Shown piece by piece: positions 1-7,286 of a stretch of DNA of 11,515 bases. The notes beneath the pieces are model-generated. The model was given only the letters and a program-made list of their open reading frames with translations. It was not told the origin of the DNA and searched no databases. Position 1 is the stretch's first letter. Each line of letters opens with the position of its first letter. The DNA comes from Arcticibacterium sp047623945 (GTDB lineage: Bacteria > Bacteroidota > Bacteroidia > Cytophagales > Spirosomataceae). Location of the stretch: the NCBI GenBank assembly GCA_047623945.1, contig JBLHOT010000108.1, forward strand, positions 1-11,515, read 5' to 3'. Both the position numbers and the translations under genes were made by a program.

Positions 1-6
1 AATAAA

Positions 7-576
7 ATGAAAAACTTAATCAAAAATATACTAGGAATAGCATTGGTATCTGTTTTTGCCCTTACCAGTTGCGATAAAGACAAAGATATGGACATGGATC
101 CTATCATGGATACCACTCCAGACTTCATTGGAACATTTAATACTTCAGACCAAATGGGTCGCCCAGCAGTAAACACGGTATTCGTACCATCTGGTATGAA
201 AGACCAATTTAACGTAACGCCTCCGTCTCAGCAAGGTGGCATGTATGCAACAGCGTTCGCGGCAGGACTAAAAGGTTTAAGCCCTGCTTATGCCAATGAT
301 GGGGACAAAAATGCTCTTGGTTTAGATGCAGCCACTTTTGGTGGAGTGTTAGCTACAGACGTTTTAACAGTCGCTACTACAGGCACTACCACCTTCTATG
401 ACGGCACCAATGTCCTGACAGGTAGAAACCTGGCCGACGACGTTATTACAGTAGAGCTGTTATTGATATTTGGAGGAGAAGACTTCACTGAAAATCCAGG
501 CTTATCAAACGATAACGTGGATGCTAATGACAAAGCCTTCAGCAGCTCTTTCCCATATCTTGCCAGCCCTTGGTAA
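7..576 (+). CDS. Short DUF4331-type surface lipoprotein
   Basis: A 189-residue lipoprotein. Residues 1-21 form a type II signal peptide ending in a lipobox (L-T-S-C) with the lipidated Cys at 22. The acidic run D-K-D-K-D-M-D-M-D after it resembles the Bacteroidota export signal that sends lipoproteins to the cell surface. The mature part carries features I associate with the C-terminal half of DUF4331 proteins: GRPAVNTVF (about 52-60), a GRNLADDVITVEL block (about 139-151), a VDAND segment (about 171-175) and FPYLASPW at the very end. Full-length DUF4331 proteins are usually much longer, so this is a short, single-module form. It reads cleanly from ATG to stop, so it does not look like a broken gene. 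The biochemical function of the family is unknown to me. It is followed by a strong hairpin and then by a TPR lipoprotein and a TonB receptor on the same strand. Only 6 bases upstream are visible, so its promoter and any preceding partner lie outside the window. Confidence 0.8.
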   Translation: MKNLIKNILGIALVSVFALTSCDKDKDMDMDPIMDTTPDFIGTFNTSDQMGRPAVNTVFVPSGMKDQFNVTPPSQQGGMYATAFAAGLKGLSPAYANDGDKNALGLDAATFGGVLATDVLTVATTGTTTFYDGTNVLTGRNLADDVITVELLLIFGGEDFTENPGLSNDNVDANDKAFSSSFPYLASPW

Positions 577-590
577 AATAATTTTCAAAT

Positions 591-623
591 AGGGCGGGCA
601 TAACGAACCCGCCCTTATTTTTT
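591..623 (+). terminator. Strong intrinsic terminator/attenuator inside the gene cluster
   Basis: An 8-bp GC-rich perfect stem (AGGGCGGG at 591-598 with CCCGCCCT at 608-615) has a 9-nt loop and is followed by TTATTTTTT (615-623). It lies 14 nt after the stop of the DUF4331-type gene and ends 20 nt before the ATG of the TPR gene. This is the textbook form of a rho-independent terminator. Because so little room is left for a separate promoter before 644, it may act as a partial terminator that lets some transcripts read into the TPR and TonB genes. Confidence 0.85.
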
Positions 624-643
624 AAACTCAAACAATTACAAAG

Positions 644-1921
644 ATGAACCGGCTATTACTAATCTTAATGGGTGCCATAATTATGGCCTGTAACCCACCT
701 AAAAAATCCTTTCTATCTCCTACCGACTACAATAATTATCTTTCTCTGAATCTAGAGAACAAAAACCTCGAAGCAGCTCAATCAGAACTTGAATTTTGGA
801 CTGAAAAATATATACAGGCTCCTAGTCAAAGTAGCTACCTCAGCAAAATGGCCGCCTCTAACAATGCTCTATTTCAATACACCGGAAATGTAAATTACCT
901 TAATGAGGCTGGTAATCAATTAGGCCTTGCTAATGAAAAAAGAGGTTATAAAAGTGCCTCTTTATTAAGAGCAATTGCTAAAACAAGAATAACACAGCAT
1001 CGCTTTCAAGAAGCCAATATATCTCTGTTAAAAGCAGATTCATTAGGCGACCAAAAGATAGCCACAGAGAAAATGCTTTTTGATGTAGCCATGGAGTTAG
1101 GCAACTATAAGCAAGCAGAAACTCTTCTGAAAAAGATTTCAGAAACCGAAGATTTCGATTACTTCATCAGACTAGCCAAATGGTATGATTATAAAGATGA
1201 TACACCTGGTGCCATTGACCAATTAGAGCTGGCTGTTTTAAAAGCAGAAGAACTGGATAGCGATGAACTTAGACTTTGGATTTATTCCAATCTTGGAGAC
1301 TTTTATGGTCACTTTGGCAAAATTGAAAAATCTTATACGCATTTTTTGAAGGATTTGACTATTGACCCAAATTATAGCTACGCCCTAAAAGGAATAGCAT
1401 GGATTCAGCTGTCTTCCGAAAAAAACATAGAAGAAGCAGAAAGAATTTTAAACTTCTTGGAAGAAAAACATCCTGTACCAGATTACGGCTTGCTTAGAGC
1501 TGAAATTGCCCAAATTAAAGGCCAAAAGTCTGATGCAAACACATCGGTAGACTCATTTATCAAAGAAGTTTCAAATCCAAAATATGGTGATATGTACAAT
1601 GCCTATTTAGTAACGCTTCTTAAAAACGATCCTTTAAAGGCACTAGCCTTGGCTCAAAAAGAAGTAACTAACAGGCCTACACCACAATCTTATCAACTGC
1701 TTTCATGGGCTATGAACCTAAACGGAAATAATTCTGAAGCCTTGCTCCTTGTAGAAAATAAGGTTAAAGACAAGACTTTTGAGCCTAAAAGCTTACTCCA
1801 AATGGCCGAAGTCCTCAAAGCTGCTGGGAAAAACCAAGAGGTTTCAGCCCTAAAGCTTGAACTCGAAGATTGTTCTTATGAATTAGGTCCTTCGTTAGCC
1901 ATGGAAGTCTCAAAACTTTAA
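644..1921 (+). CDS. TPR-repeat lipoprotein, likely partner of the TonB receptor
   Basis: A 425-residue lipoprotein. The signal peptide covers residues 1-15 with lipobox I-M-A-C and the lipidated Cys at 16. The remainder is almost entirely helical with degenerate tetratricopeptide repeats. The clearest is at about 214-244 (pattern YSNLGDFYGHFGK...A/S..HF...L.IDPNY). Others can be read at about 108-135, 145-165, 183-203, 247-275 and 350-400. No catalytic motif is seen, so a scaffolding or substrate-binding role is likely. It ends 4 bp before the start of the TonB-dependent receptor, so the two are almost certainly co-transcribed and probably co-translated. SusD-type partners of TonB receptors also have a TPR-based core, so a SusD-like role is an inference; the order is reversed (SusD usually follows SusC) and I see no SusD sequence signature. 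The start at 644 is chosen because it begins directly with the lipoprotein signal. There is no Shine-Dalgarno sequence, as is usual in this phylum. Confidence 0.82.
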   Translation: MNRLLLILMGAIIMACNPPKKSFLSPTDYNNYLSLNLENKNLEAAQSELEFWTEKYIQAPSQSSYLSKMAASNNALFQYTGNVNYLNEAGNQLGLANEKRGYKSASLLRAIAKTRITQHRFQEANISLLKADSLGDQKIATEKMLFDVAMELGNYKQAETLLKKISETEDFDYFIRLAKWYDYKDDTPGAIDQLELAVLKAEELDSDELRLWIYSNLGDFYGHFGKIEKSYTHFLKDLTIDPNYSYALKGIAWIQLSSEKNIEEAERILNFLEEKHPVPDYGLLRAEIAQIKGQKSDANTSVDSFIKEVSNPKYGDMYNAYLVTLLKNDPLKALALAQKEVTNRPTPQSYQLLSWAMNLNGNNSEALLLVENKVKDKTFEPKSLLQMAEVLKAAGKNQEVSALKLELEDCSYELGPSLAMEVSKL

Positions 1922-1925
1922 ACTC

Positions 1926-4133
1926 ATGAAATACTTAATCTTATTTGCGGCTCTTTGCCAGAGCTTAGGTGTTTTCGCTCAAAGTTTTTCTGGACGTGTG
2001 GTAGATGAAAATGGCCAAGGTATACCAGAAGTAACCATTGCCAACCTCTCACAAAACCAATATCACAAGACAGACTTCCTTGGTAATTTTGATTTAGGAA
2101 GGGTAAGCCAAGAAGACAGTCTTAGTTTTAAAATGATTGGCTACGGCACCAAATCAATATTATATTTAGGCGAAAAAGAAGAGGAAATAAAACTGGAGCC
2201 TGAAAGTATTTCATTAGCCGCTATAGAAGTAAAACCAGAACTAAATGCTCTTAAGGTTTTTGCAGATGTAAATTTGGATCTAAATCCCGTAAACTCTACT
2301 CAAGACCTCCTCCGATTAATGCCAGGACTCTTTACTGGACAACATGCAGGAGGAGGAAAGGCTGAACAAGTCTTTCTTAGAGGCTTTGATATAGACCATG
2401 GTACGGACCTTAGTATCTCCGTGGACGGAATGCCGGTGAATATGGTTTCTCATGCCCATGGGCAGGGTTATGCCGACTTACATTTTGTGATACCTGAGAC
2501 TATTGAAGGCGTGGAGTTTTCTAAAGGAAGTTATCAAATGGAGCAAGGGAATTTTGCCACTGCCGGTAGTGTGAGCTTTAAAACCAAAGAACGCTTAGAG
2601 CAAAATAAGCTTAGTATAGAATACGGGAGTTTTAACCATAAAAGAGCTTTAGGCCTTTTCAATATTGTTTCAAAAAAGAATCAAAATCAATCTGCTTATA
2701 TCGCTTCAGAATACATTTATTCCGATGGCCCATTTGAGTCTCCTCAAAACTTTAATAGATTTAATGCCTTAGGTAAATGGACCTCAAAAATCTCAAATTC
2801 TGAAAAAATTAGCCTTTCTGCTTCCCATTTCACAAGCCGTTGGAACGCCTCAGGTCAAATTCCTCAGAGAGCCGTTGATAGTGGTTTGATTACCAGATTT
2901 GGATCCATAGATGATACCGAAGGCGGGCAAACTTCGCGTACAAATACTATTTTGACTTACAATAAGTCACTTCAAAATAATGGCTACCTAGAAACTAAGG
3001 CTTACTACACCCATTATGATTTTTTACTGTTCTCCAACTTTACTTTTTTTGATTCAAACCCAATAGACGGAGACCAAATAAAACAGGCCGAATCTAGAAA
3101 TCTATTTGGCTTTGAGACCAGCTATAATAAAACCATCGGCAAGTTAAACCTGAACTCAAAAATAGGCTTAAGAAAAGACTTAGTTGCTGATAACGAACTA
3201 GCTAGAACTAAAGCCAAAATAGAGATTTTAGAATCTCTTCAATATGGCGATATAGATGAAACTAATGCCTTTGCGGGCTTAGAAGCTCAACTATATTTAA
3301 ACAAATGGCAAGTGATTTTGGGCCTGAGATTAGACCACTTCAATTTTAGATATAGTGATAATTTACTGGATAATGCCACGGCATACGCTAGTCAAAAAAC
3401 ACTTTTAAGCCCTAAACTTAATTTTATTTATCAAGCCAATCCAAATGCACAATACTACCTGAAAATGGGAACTGGTTTCCATTCGAATGATAGTCGAGCG
3501 GTGACTTTTGATAATGTTGGTCAAGTACTCCCTCGCTCCTACGGAGCAGATTTAGGTTCTATCTTAAAACCTTCTAAAGGATTATTACTTAATGCCGCAT
3601 TATGGTTTTTAAAACTAGACCAGGAGTTTGTTTATGTAGGTGATGAAGGCATCGTGGAGCCCAGCGGTCAAACGAGACGTTTTGGAGCAGATGTTGGTAT
3701 CCGAGCAGAACTCAGCAAACACCTATTTTTTGATTCTGATATCACTTATTCTAATGCCAGAAGTCTGGAGCAGCCTAAAGGCCAAAACTATATTCCTTTG
3801 GCACCAGCATTTACACTCTCTGGTGGTTTAAGCTTAAACAACTTTAAGGGATTCTCAGGAAGTTTGAAAACAAGAGTAATAGGAAACAGGCCTGCAAATG
3901 AGGCTTACTCTTTAGAAGCCAAAGGTTACTGGATTACAGATGCCAATGTAAACTATGAAGTGGGTAAGTTTAATCTAGGACTATCTATCCAAAACCTATT
4001 TAACGCCACCTGGAATGAAACACAATTCGCCACAGAATCTAGACTTTTTAAGGAGGAAAATTCAGTAGAAGAAATCCACTTTACCCCCGGATCACCATTC
4101 TCTTTAAAAGCTTCTGTTTCTTCTAGGTTTTGA
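1926..4133 (+). CDS. TonB-dependent outer-membrane receptor with His-rich plug
   Basis: A 735-residue outer-membrane receptor. Residues 1-19 are a Sec signal peptide (cleavage after V-F-A-Q is plausible). Residues 20-91 form a carboxypeptidase-regulatory-like domain (SGRVVDENGQGIPEVTI, then a TDFLGNFDL turn). A possible TonB box follows near 98-105 (AAIEVKPE). The plug covers about 106-222 with NSTQDLLRLMPGL, the block QVFLRGFDIDHGTDLSISVD and then VSHAHGQGYADLHFVIPE. This stretch has five His (140, 158, 176, 178, 186), which is unusual density for a plug. From about 225 to 735 the sequence alternates as in a 22-strand beta-barrel and ends in an aromatic residue (SVSSRF), the usual barrel-assembly signal. 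At 735 residues it is nearer in size to siderophore, metal or small-ligand receptors than to SusC-type glycan transporters, which are usually about 1000. The ligand cannot be read from sequence; a metal or metal complex is a guess from the His cluster. It lies directly after the TPR lipoprotein. Confidence 0.9.
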   Translation: MKYLILFAALCQSLGVFAQSFSGRVVDENGQGIPEVTIANLSQNQYHKTDFLGNFDLGRVSQEDSLSFKMIGYGTKSILYLGEKEEEIKLEPESISLAAIEVKPELNALKVFADVNLDLNPVNSTQDLLRLMPGLFTGQHAGGGKAEQVFLRGFDIDHGTDLSISVDGMPVNMVSHAHGQGYADLHFVIPETIEGVEFSKGSYQMEQGNFATAGSVSFKTKERLEQNKLSIEYGSFNHKRALGLFNIVSKKNQNQSAYIASEYIYSDGPFESPQNFNRFNALGKWTSKISNSEKISLSASHFTSRWNASGQIPQRAVDSGLITRFGSIDDTEGGQTSRTNTILTYNKSLQNNGYLETKAYYTHYDFLLFSNFTFFDSNPIDGDQIKQAESRNLFGFETSYNKTIGKLNLNSKIGLRKDLVADNELARTKAKIEILESLQYGDIDETNAFAGLEAQLYLNKWQVILGLRLDHFNFRYSDNLLDNATAYASQKTLLSPKLNFIYQANPNAQYYLKMGTGFHSNDSRAVTFDNVGQVLPRSYGADLGSILKPSKGLLLNAALWFLKLDQEFVYVGDEGIVEPSGQTRRFGADVGIRAELSKHLFFDSDITYSNARSLEQPKGQNYIPLAPAFTLSGGLSLNNFKGFSGSLKTRVIGNRPANEAYSLEAKGYWITDANVNYEVGKFNLGLSIQNLFNATWNETQFATESRLFKEENSVEEIHFTPGSPFSLKASVSSRF

Positions 4134-4171
4134 TTAAAACTGCCATGTCGCCTGCGTTGGACCGTCAAACA

Positions 4172-4220
4172 TTACATAGTTTCACAGACTTAGGAGAGTA
4201 GATTATGTAAAGTTTTCTTT
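4172..4220 (+). terminator. Possible weak terminator after the TonB receptor gene
   Basis: TTACATA (4172-4178) pairs perfectly with TATGTAA (4204-4210), and the stem can be extended inward to about 11 bp with two G-T pairs, leaving a 17-nt loop. A T-rich tract (AGTTTTCTTTT, 4211-4221) follows. The stem is AT-rich, so stability would be modest. It is the only terminator-like structure between the receptor gene and nhaA. Confidence 0.35.
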
Positions 4221-4331
4221 TAAAAATCACGCACTTTCTTTGTAACCTTTAAATTTATCATTACTTAGAATGTGTTATCATTGGTTTCTAAAATGCCCTT
4301 TAGAAAGCAAATAATCACATTAAATTTTGAT

Positions 4332-5696
4332 ATGAATAAGCTAACCGCATACAGTAAACGTTTTTTTGAAAAAGATTCCTCCACTGGTATTCTGCTAATT
4401 TTTGCCACCGTTGCAGCATTGGTAGTTGCCAATACTCCTCTACGCCATCATTACCATCATTTCATGGAGCTGAAGTTTACCATCGGTTTCAAAGATTTAA
4501 ACATTTCAAAATCCATTCATCACTGGGTAAACGATGGATTGATGTCCTTGTTTTTCCTGTTGGTAGGTCTTGAAATTAAAAGAGAACTAAAGTTCGGCAG
4601 ACTAAATTCCTTCAGCTCGGCCGTTTTTCCAGTAGTCGCTGCTATAAGCGGTGCCTTATTTCCTGCTTTGATTTTTTGGGCTATTAACAGAAATACTCAA
4701 TATATAGATGGTTGGGCCGTCCCTATGGCAACCGATATTGCATTTGTTATTGGCATAATAGCCATGCTCGGATCTCGCGTTCCTCCGTGGGTAAAGGTTT
4801 TTGTAACCACGATTGCGGTAGTAGACGATCTCATTGCGATACTTATTATAGCCTTCTTTTATACGGAACAAATCAACTGGTCAGCACTGGGTATAGCGGC
4901 CATATGTGCCTTAACCCTTGCATTACTTAATTACAAAAACGTAAGCCGATTAACTCCTTATCTTTTTGTTGGCTTTTTTCTGTGGTGGGCAGTACTCGCG
5001 TCGGGTATTCACGCTACTGTGGCTGGTGTTATTGTGGCATTAACGATCCCCTTGCATCGCGAATGGAAATTGGAAAAAGTAAAGGAATATGCGAACAAAG
5101 GGGTCAACTTTTTCAAAAAAGCAAACGATCATACTCATCCCTACTCTACTGGACAAGCACACGAATACTTGGAAAAACAACAACGCGAAATGGAGTCTCC
5201 GCTAGTACGACTAGAACGAAAACTGCACACTCCGGTGTACTTTTTTATTATGCCCTTGTTTGCCTTTGTAAATGCCGGAATTTTCATGGATAGCACCGTT
5301 TTGAGCCAAGTCTTTCAAACTACAATGACTTGGGGAATTATTTTTGGATTGTTACTCGGCAAGCCAATCGGCATTTTACTCTCGATCTGGGTTTTGGTGA
5401 CTTTTTTCTATAAAGAGATGCCGACATCCCGAGCGGTATGGAAAGTTTTGTTTGGGGTCTCGTTGTTATGTGGCATTGGTTTCACCATGTCGCTTTTTAT
5501 AGCAAATCTATCTTTTAACAACGCAGCACTCCTCGGTAGTGCCAAAATCGGAATACTTATTGCCTCAGTATTGAGTGGCTTGGCTGGGTATTTTGTGCTT
5601 TACAGCCGAACCGAACAATCCGAAATTCTTGAGACCGGTACCTTAGGCATGGAGGAAAATGTTGTTGTGAATGAAACAAAAAGTGACAATTCATAA
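4332..5696 (+). CDS. nhaA: Na+/H+ antiporter NhaA
   Basis: Inner-membrane electrogenic Na+(Li+)/H+ antiporter that expels sodium in exchange for protons, for pH and salt homeostasis. The protein is colinear with E. coli NhaA: FFLLVGLEIKRELKFG, then ATDIAF with D135, the VDDL pair D165-D166, HATVAG, the PLFAFVNAG helix and LLGKPIG with K344. These match the ion-site residues D133, D163-D164 and K300 of E. coli. Eleven to twelve membrane segments can be read. Between IPL and the LHTP segment (residues about 242-299) there is a long charged cytoplasmic insertion, roughly 35-40 residues longer than in E. coli. The reading frame is open from a GTG at 4272 and an ATG at 4293. I prefer the ATG at 4332, because the next residues match the family N-terminus (short stretch, then FFEKDSSTGILLI) and the earlier 20 residues look non-conserved. 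Arg codons are mostly CGN (10 of 13), unlike the AGA-rich genes before it. Confidence 0.95.
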   Translation: MNKLTAYSKRFFEKDSSTGILLIFATVAALVVANTPLRHHYHHFMELKFTIGFKDLNISKSIHHWVNDGLMSLFFLLVGLEIKRELKFGRLNSFSSAVFPVVAAISGALFPALIFWAINRNTQYIDGWAVPMATDIAFVIGIIAMLGSRVPPWVKVFVTTIAVVDDLIAILIIAFFYTEQINWSALGIAAICALTLALLNYKNVSRLTPYLFVGFFLWWAVLASGIHATVAGVIVALTIPLHREWKLEKVKEYANKGVNFFKKANDHTHPYSTGQAHEYLEKQQREMESPLVRLERKLHTPVYFFIMPLFAFVNAGIFMDSTVLSQVFQTTMTWGIIFGLLLGKPIGILLSIWVLVTFFYKEMPTSRAVWKVLFGVSLLCGIGFTMSLFIANLSFNNAALLGSAKIGILIASVLSGLAGYFVLYSRTEQSEILETGTLGMEENVVVNETKSDNS

Positions 5697-5714
5697 GATA
5701 AAAACGGAAGATAA

Positions 5715-5761
5715 TAAAAAACCCTCTCCATGACGAGTACAACACTGAGACTCGTACAGAG
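5715..5761 (-). terminator. Intrinsic terminator for the sugar-acid dehydratase gene
   Basis: Between the two convergent genes, ACGAGT (5733-5738) pairs with ACTCGT (5750-5755), and the outer CTCT (5724-5727) pairs with AGAG (5758-5761), separated by a small internal loop. On the minus strand this is followed by GGTTTTTTATT (complement of 5712-5723), the T-run expected of an intrinsic terminator for the gene ending at 5783. In the plus direction it is followed by only a purine-rich tract, so it is unlikely to work as well for nhaA. Confidence 0.65.
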
Positions 5762-5782
5762 AAAAAGTAAAGCTTAAGTATT

Positions 5783-7024
5783 CTACCAATCCACCACCGA
5801 ACCATCCACTGGGTCATAAGGCTCTGGATTTGTCCAGTCATGGCCAAGTTTGTCTTCGATTTTGTCTTCATCAATTTCTATTCCAAGGCCAGGTCCGTTT
5901 GGAACCATGACATGCCCGTCCTTTTCTAATTTGAAAGGTGTCTTTAAATAACCTTCTCCTAGAGAAACTTGCTCTTGCACCAAGAAGTTAGGAATACTGG
6001 CGGCTAATTGAAGTCCGGTAGCCAAAGAAATAGGTCCCATAGGATTATGAGGAGCAATTTGAGCATAGTAGGCTTCTGCCATTCCAGCAATAATCTTCAC
6101 CTCAGAAATACCTCCAGCGTGACACATGTCTGGTTGTAAAATAGTAGCGGCCCCTTTCTCCAAGATTTCCCTAAAACCCCATTTTGTAAAAACTCGCTCG
6201 CCAGTAGCTATTGGTAAATAGGTACTTCTAGCAATATCGGCAAGCACGTCCACATTTTGTGGCTGACAAGGTTCTTCTATAAACATGGGCTGGTATGGCT
6301 CTAGTTCTTTGATTAATATTTTGGCCGTCTGCGGTGAAATGACGCCATGAAAATCTATTCCAATGTCCATTTCGTCCCCCCCAGCCGCACGCAACGAAGC
6401 AAAATTAGCTACCGCCGTTTTAATGAACTTGGGATTTTCTATCGCTCGGGGAGGATGATCTTTAGCCACAGACGTTTTTATAACGGTGTAGCCTTCTGCC
6501 ACTCGCTGTTTCATTTGTTCGGCATTTGTTGCTCTACCATAAATACATACCCTATCTCTAGTTGGCCCTCCCAAAAGCTCATAAACGGGTACATTAAGCA
6601 TCTTGCCTTTAATATCCCAAAGGGCATGGTCTATTCCACTCAAGGCAGAAGTAAGAATAGGGCCGCCTTTATAAAAAGCATGTCTGTAAATCGCCTGCCA
6701 GTGGTGTGTGATATCTCTAGGGTCCTTACCCAATAAATAGGGTTCTAATTCTTTTATGGCCGTCTGAATCGTTAGGGCTCTTCCTTCCAATAAAGGCTCT
6801 CCCAAACCTACCACCCCAGCGTCTGTATGAATCTTCAAGAAGACCCAACGAGGTTTTACCAGAAAGGTCTCCAGTTTTGTGATTTTAACCTTAGTCCTGT
6901 CTACGGGAAATAACCTCGGCTCTGGATTAGCAAAACTTGTAGATGGGATGGCCAGGGAACCAGCCAATCCCAGTGCCGTCAATGCCTTACGTCTTGAAAT
7001 ACGATTTTTTTCTTGTTTCTTCAC
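5783..7024 (-). CDS. Tat-exported enolase-superfamily sugar-acid dehydratase (D-galactonate dehydratase-like)
   Basis: A 413-residue member of the mandelate racemase/muconate lactonizing group of the enolase superfamily. Residues about 1-32 form a twin-arginine signal (ISRRKALTALGL, with R11-R12, then a hydrophobic stretch), so the folded enzyme is probably exported to the periplasm. From about residue 46 it follows E. coli D-galactonate dehydratase DgoD closely: KITKLETFLVKPRWVFLKI, GVVGLGEPLLEGRALT, FYKGGPILTSALSGID and HALWDIKGK. The Mg2+ ligands are D224 (DFHG), E250 (FIEEP) and E276 (GER). The acid/base histidines are H226 and H325 (APHNP), as in DgoD. The expected reaction is removal of water from an aldonic acid to give a 2-keto-3-deoxy acid. 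The exact substrate is uncertain because close relatives act on other acid sugars; the KLNG-type stretch of DgoD reads IKTSVAKD here. It is divergent from a ThuA-domain gene and has a terminator downstream. Confidence 0.88.
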   Translation of the reverse strand: MKKQEKNRISRRKALTALGLAGSLAIPSTSFANPEPRLFPVDRTKVKITKLETFLVKPRWVFLKIHTDAGVVGLGEPLLEGRALTIQTAIKELEPYLLGKDPRDITHHWQAIYRHAFYKGGPILTSALSGIDHALWDIKGKMLNVPVYELLGGPTRDRVCIYGRATNAEQMKQRVAEGYTVIKTSVAKDHPPRAIENPKFIKTAVANFASLRAAGGDEMDIGIDFHGVISPQTAKILIKELEPYQPMFIEEPCQPQNVDVLADIARSTYLPIATGERVFTKWGFREILEKGAATILQPDMCHAGGISEVKIIAGMAEAYYAQIAPHNPMGPISLATGLQLAASIPNFLVQEQVSLGEGYLKTPFKLEKDGHVMVPNGPGLGIEIDEDKIEDKLGHDWTNPEPYDPVDGSVVDW

Positions 7025-7174
7025 GTCAATAGAGTCTTTAGTACTTTAATATTCAATGATATACATCAAAATAATGGAGACTGTCCAACTCTTTTGAAAT
7101 AGCTTCCTAATTTACTCAAAAGATTAAGTAATGTTTACATAGACCCAATTTAGGTGTACATAATGTCAAGATAG

Positions 7175-7189
7175 TATTGAAATTCAATA
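7175..7189. repeat. 15-bp palindrome, candidate operator
   Basis: TATTGAA-A-TTCAATA is a perfect inverted repeat with 7-bp arms around a central base. It lies in the region between the divergent dehydratase and ThuA genes, about 150 bp upstream of the former and 110 bp upstream of the latter. Its form suits a dimeric regulator that could control both genes. It is AT-rich, so chance occurrence is possible, and no regulator gene is visible nearby. Confidence 0.35.
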
Positions 7190-7232
7190 GTTTCTTTAAT
7201 CTATCCAAAAGCACTTTTAAACAAAAATATTC

Positions 7233-7240
7233 TAATTTTA
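7233..7240 (+). promoter_or_regulatory. Possible -7 element for the ThuA-domain gene
   Basis: TAATTTTA differs at the last base from the Bacteroidota -7 consensus TAnnTTTG. It sits so close to the ATG at 7245 that transcription would begin at or after that codon. If it is used, translation must start at the ATG at 7287, which also begins a clean signal peptide. No convincing -33 TTG was found at the usual distance. Confidence 0.3.
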
Positions 7241-7286
7241 GGATATGAAAGGCTTTGGAAGTCATTCATTAAATCAACCTAGCAGT

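Noticed and set aside
1926..4133. SusC-type glycan transporter with SusD partner
   Set aside because: The receptor is only 735 residues, lacks the usual SusC length, and the neighbouring lipoprotein shows TPR repeats but no recognisable SusD signature.
4272..4331. Upstream GTG (4272) and ATG (4293) as the nhaA start
   Set aside because: The extra residues do not resemble the NhaA N-terminus; the ATG at 4332 gives the family-typical start. The choice remains a judgement from sequence alone.
4982..5293. Plus-strand open frame of 103 codons inside nhaA
   Set aside because: It is a frame-shifted reading of the antiporter gene, whose own frame keeps all family motifs.
5557..5874. Minus-strand open frame of 105 codons overlapping the ends of nhaA and the dehydratase gene
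   Set aside because: It lies across two well-supported genes and a terminator, and its translation shows no family pattern.
6347..6736. Plus-strand open frame of 129 codons
   Set aside because: It is antisense to the conserved core of the sugar-acid dehydratase, including the metal-ligand region, and its translation is low-complexity for real proteins (rich in S, R, F).
7222..7229. Minus-strand TATTTTTG as promoter of the dehydratase gene
   Set aside because: No -33 element at the right distance and a leader of about 190 nt; likely a chance match in an AT-rich region.
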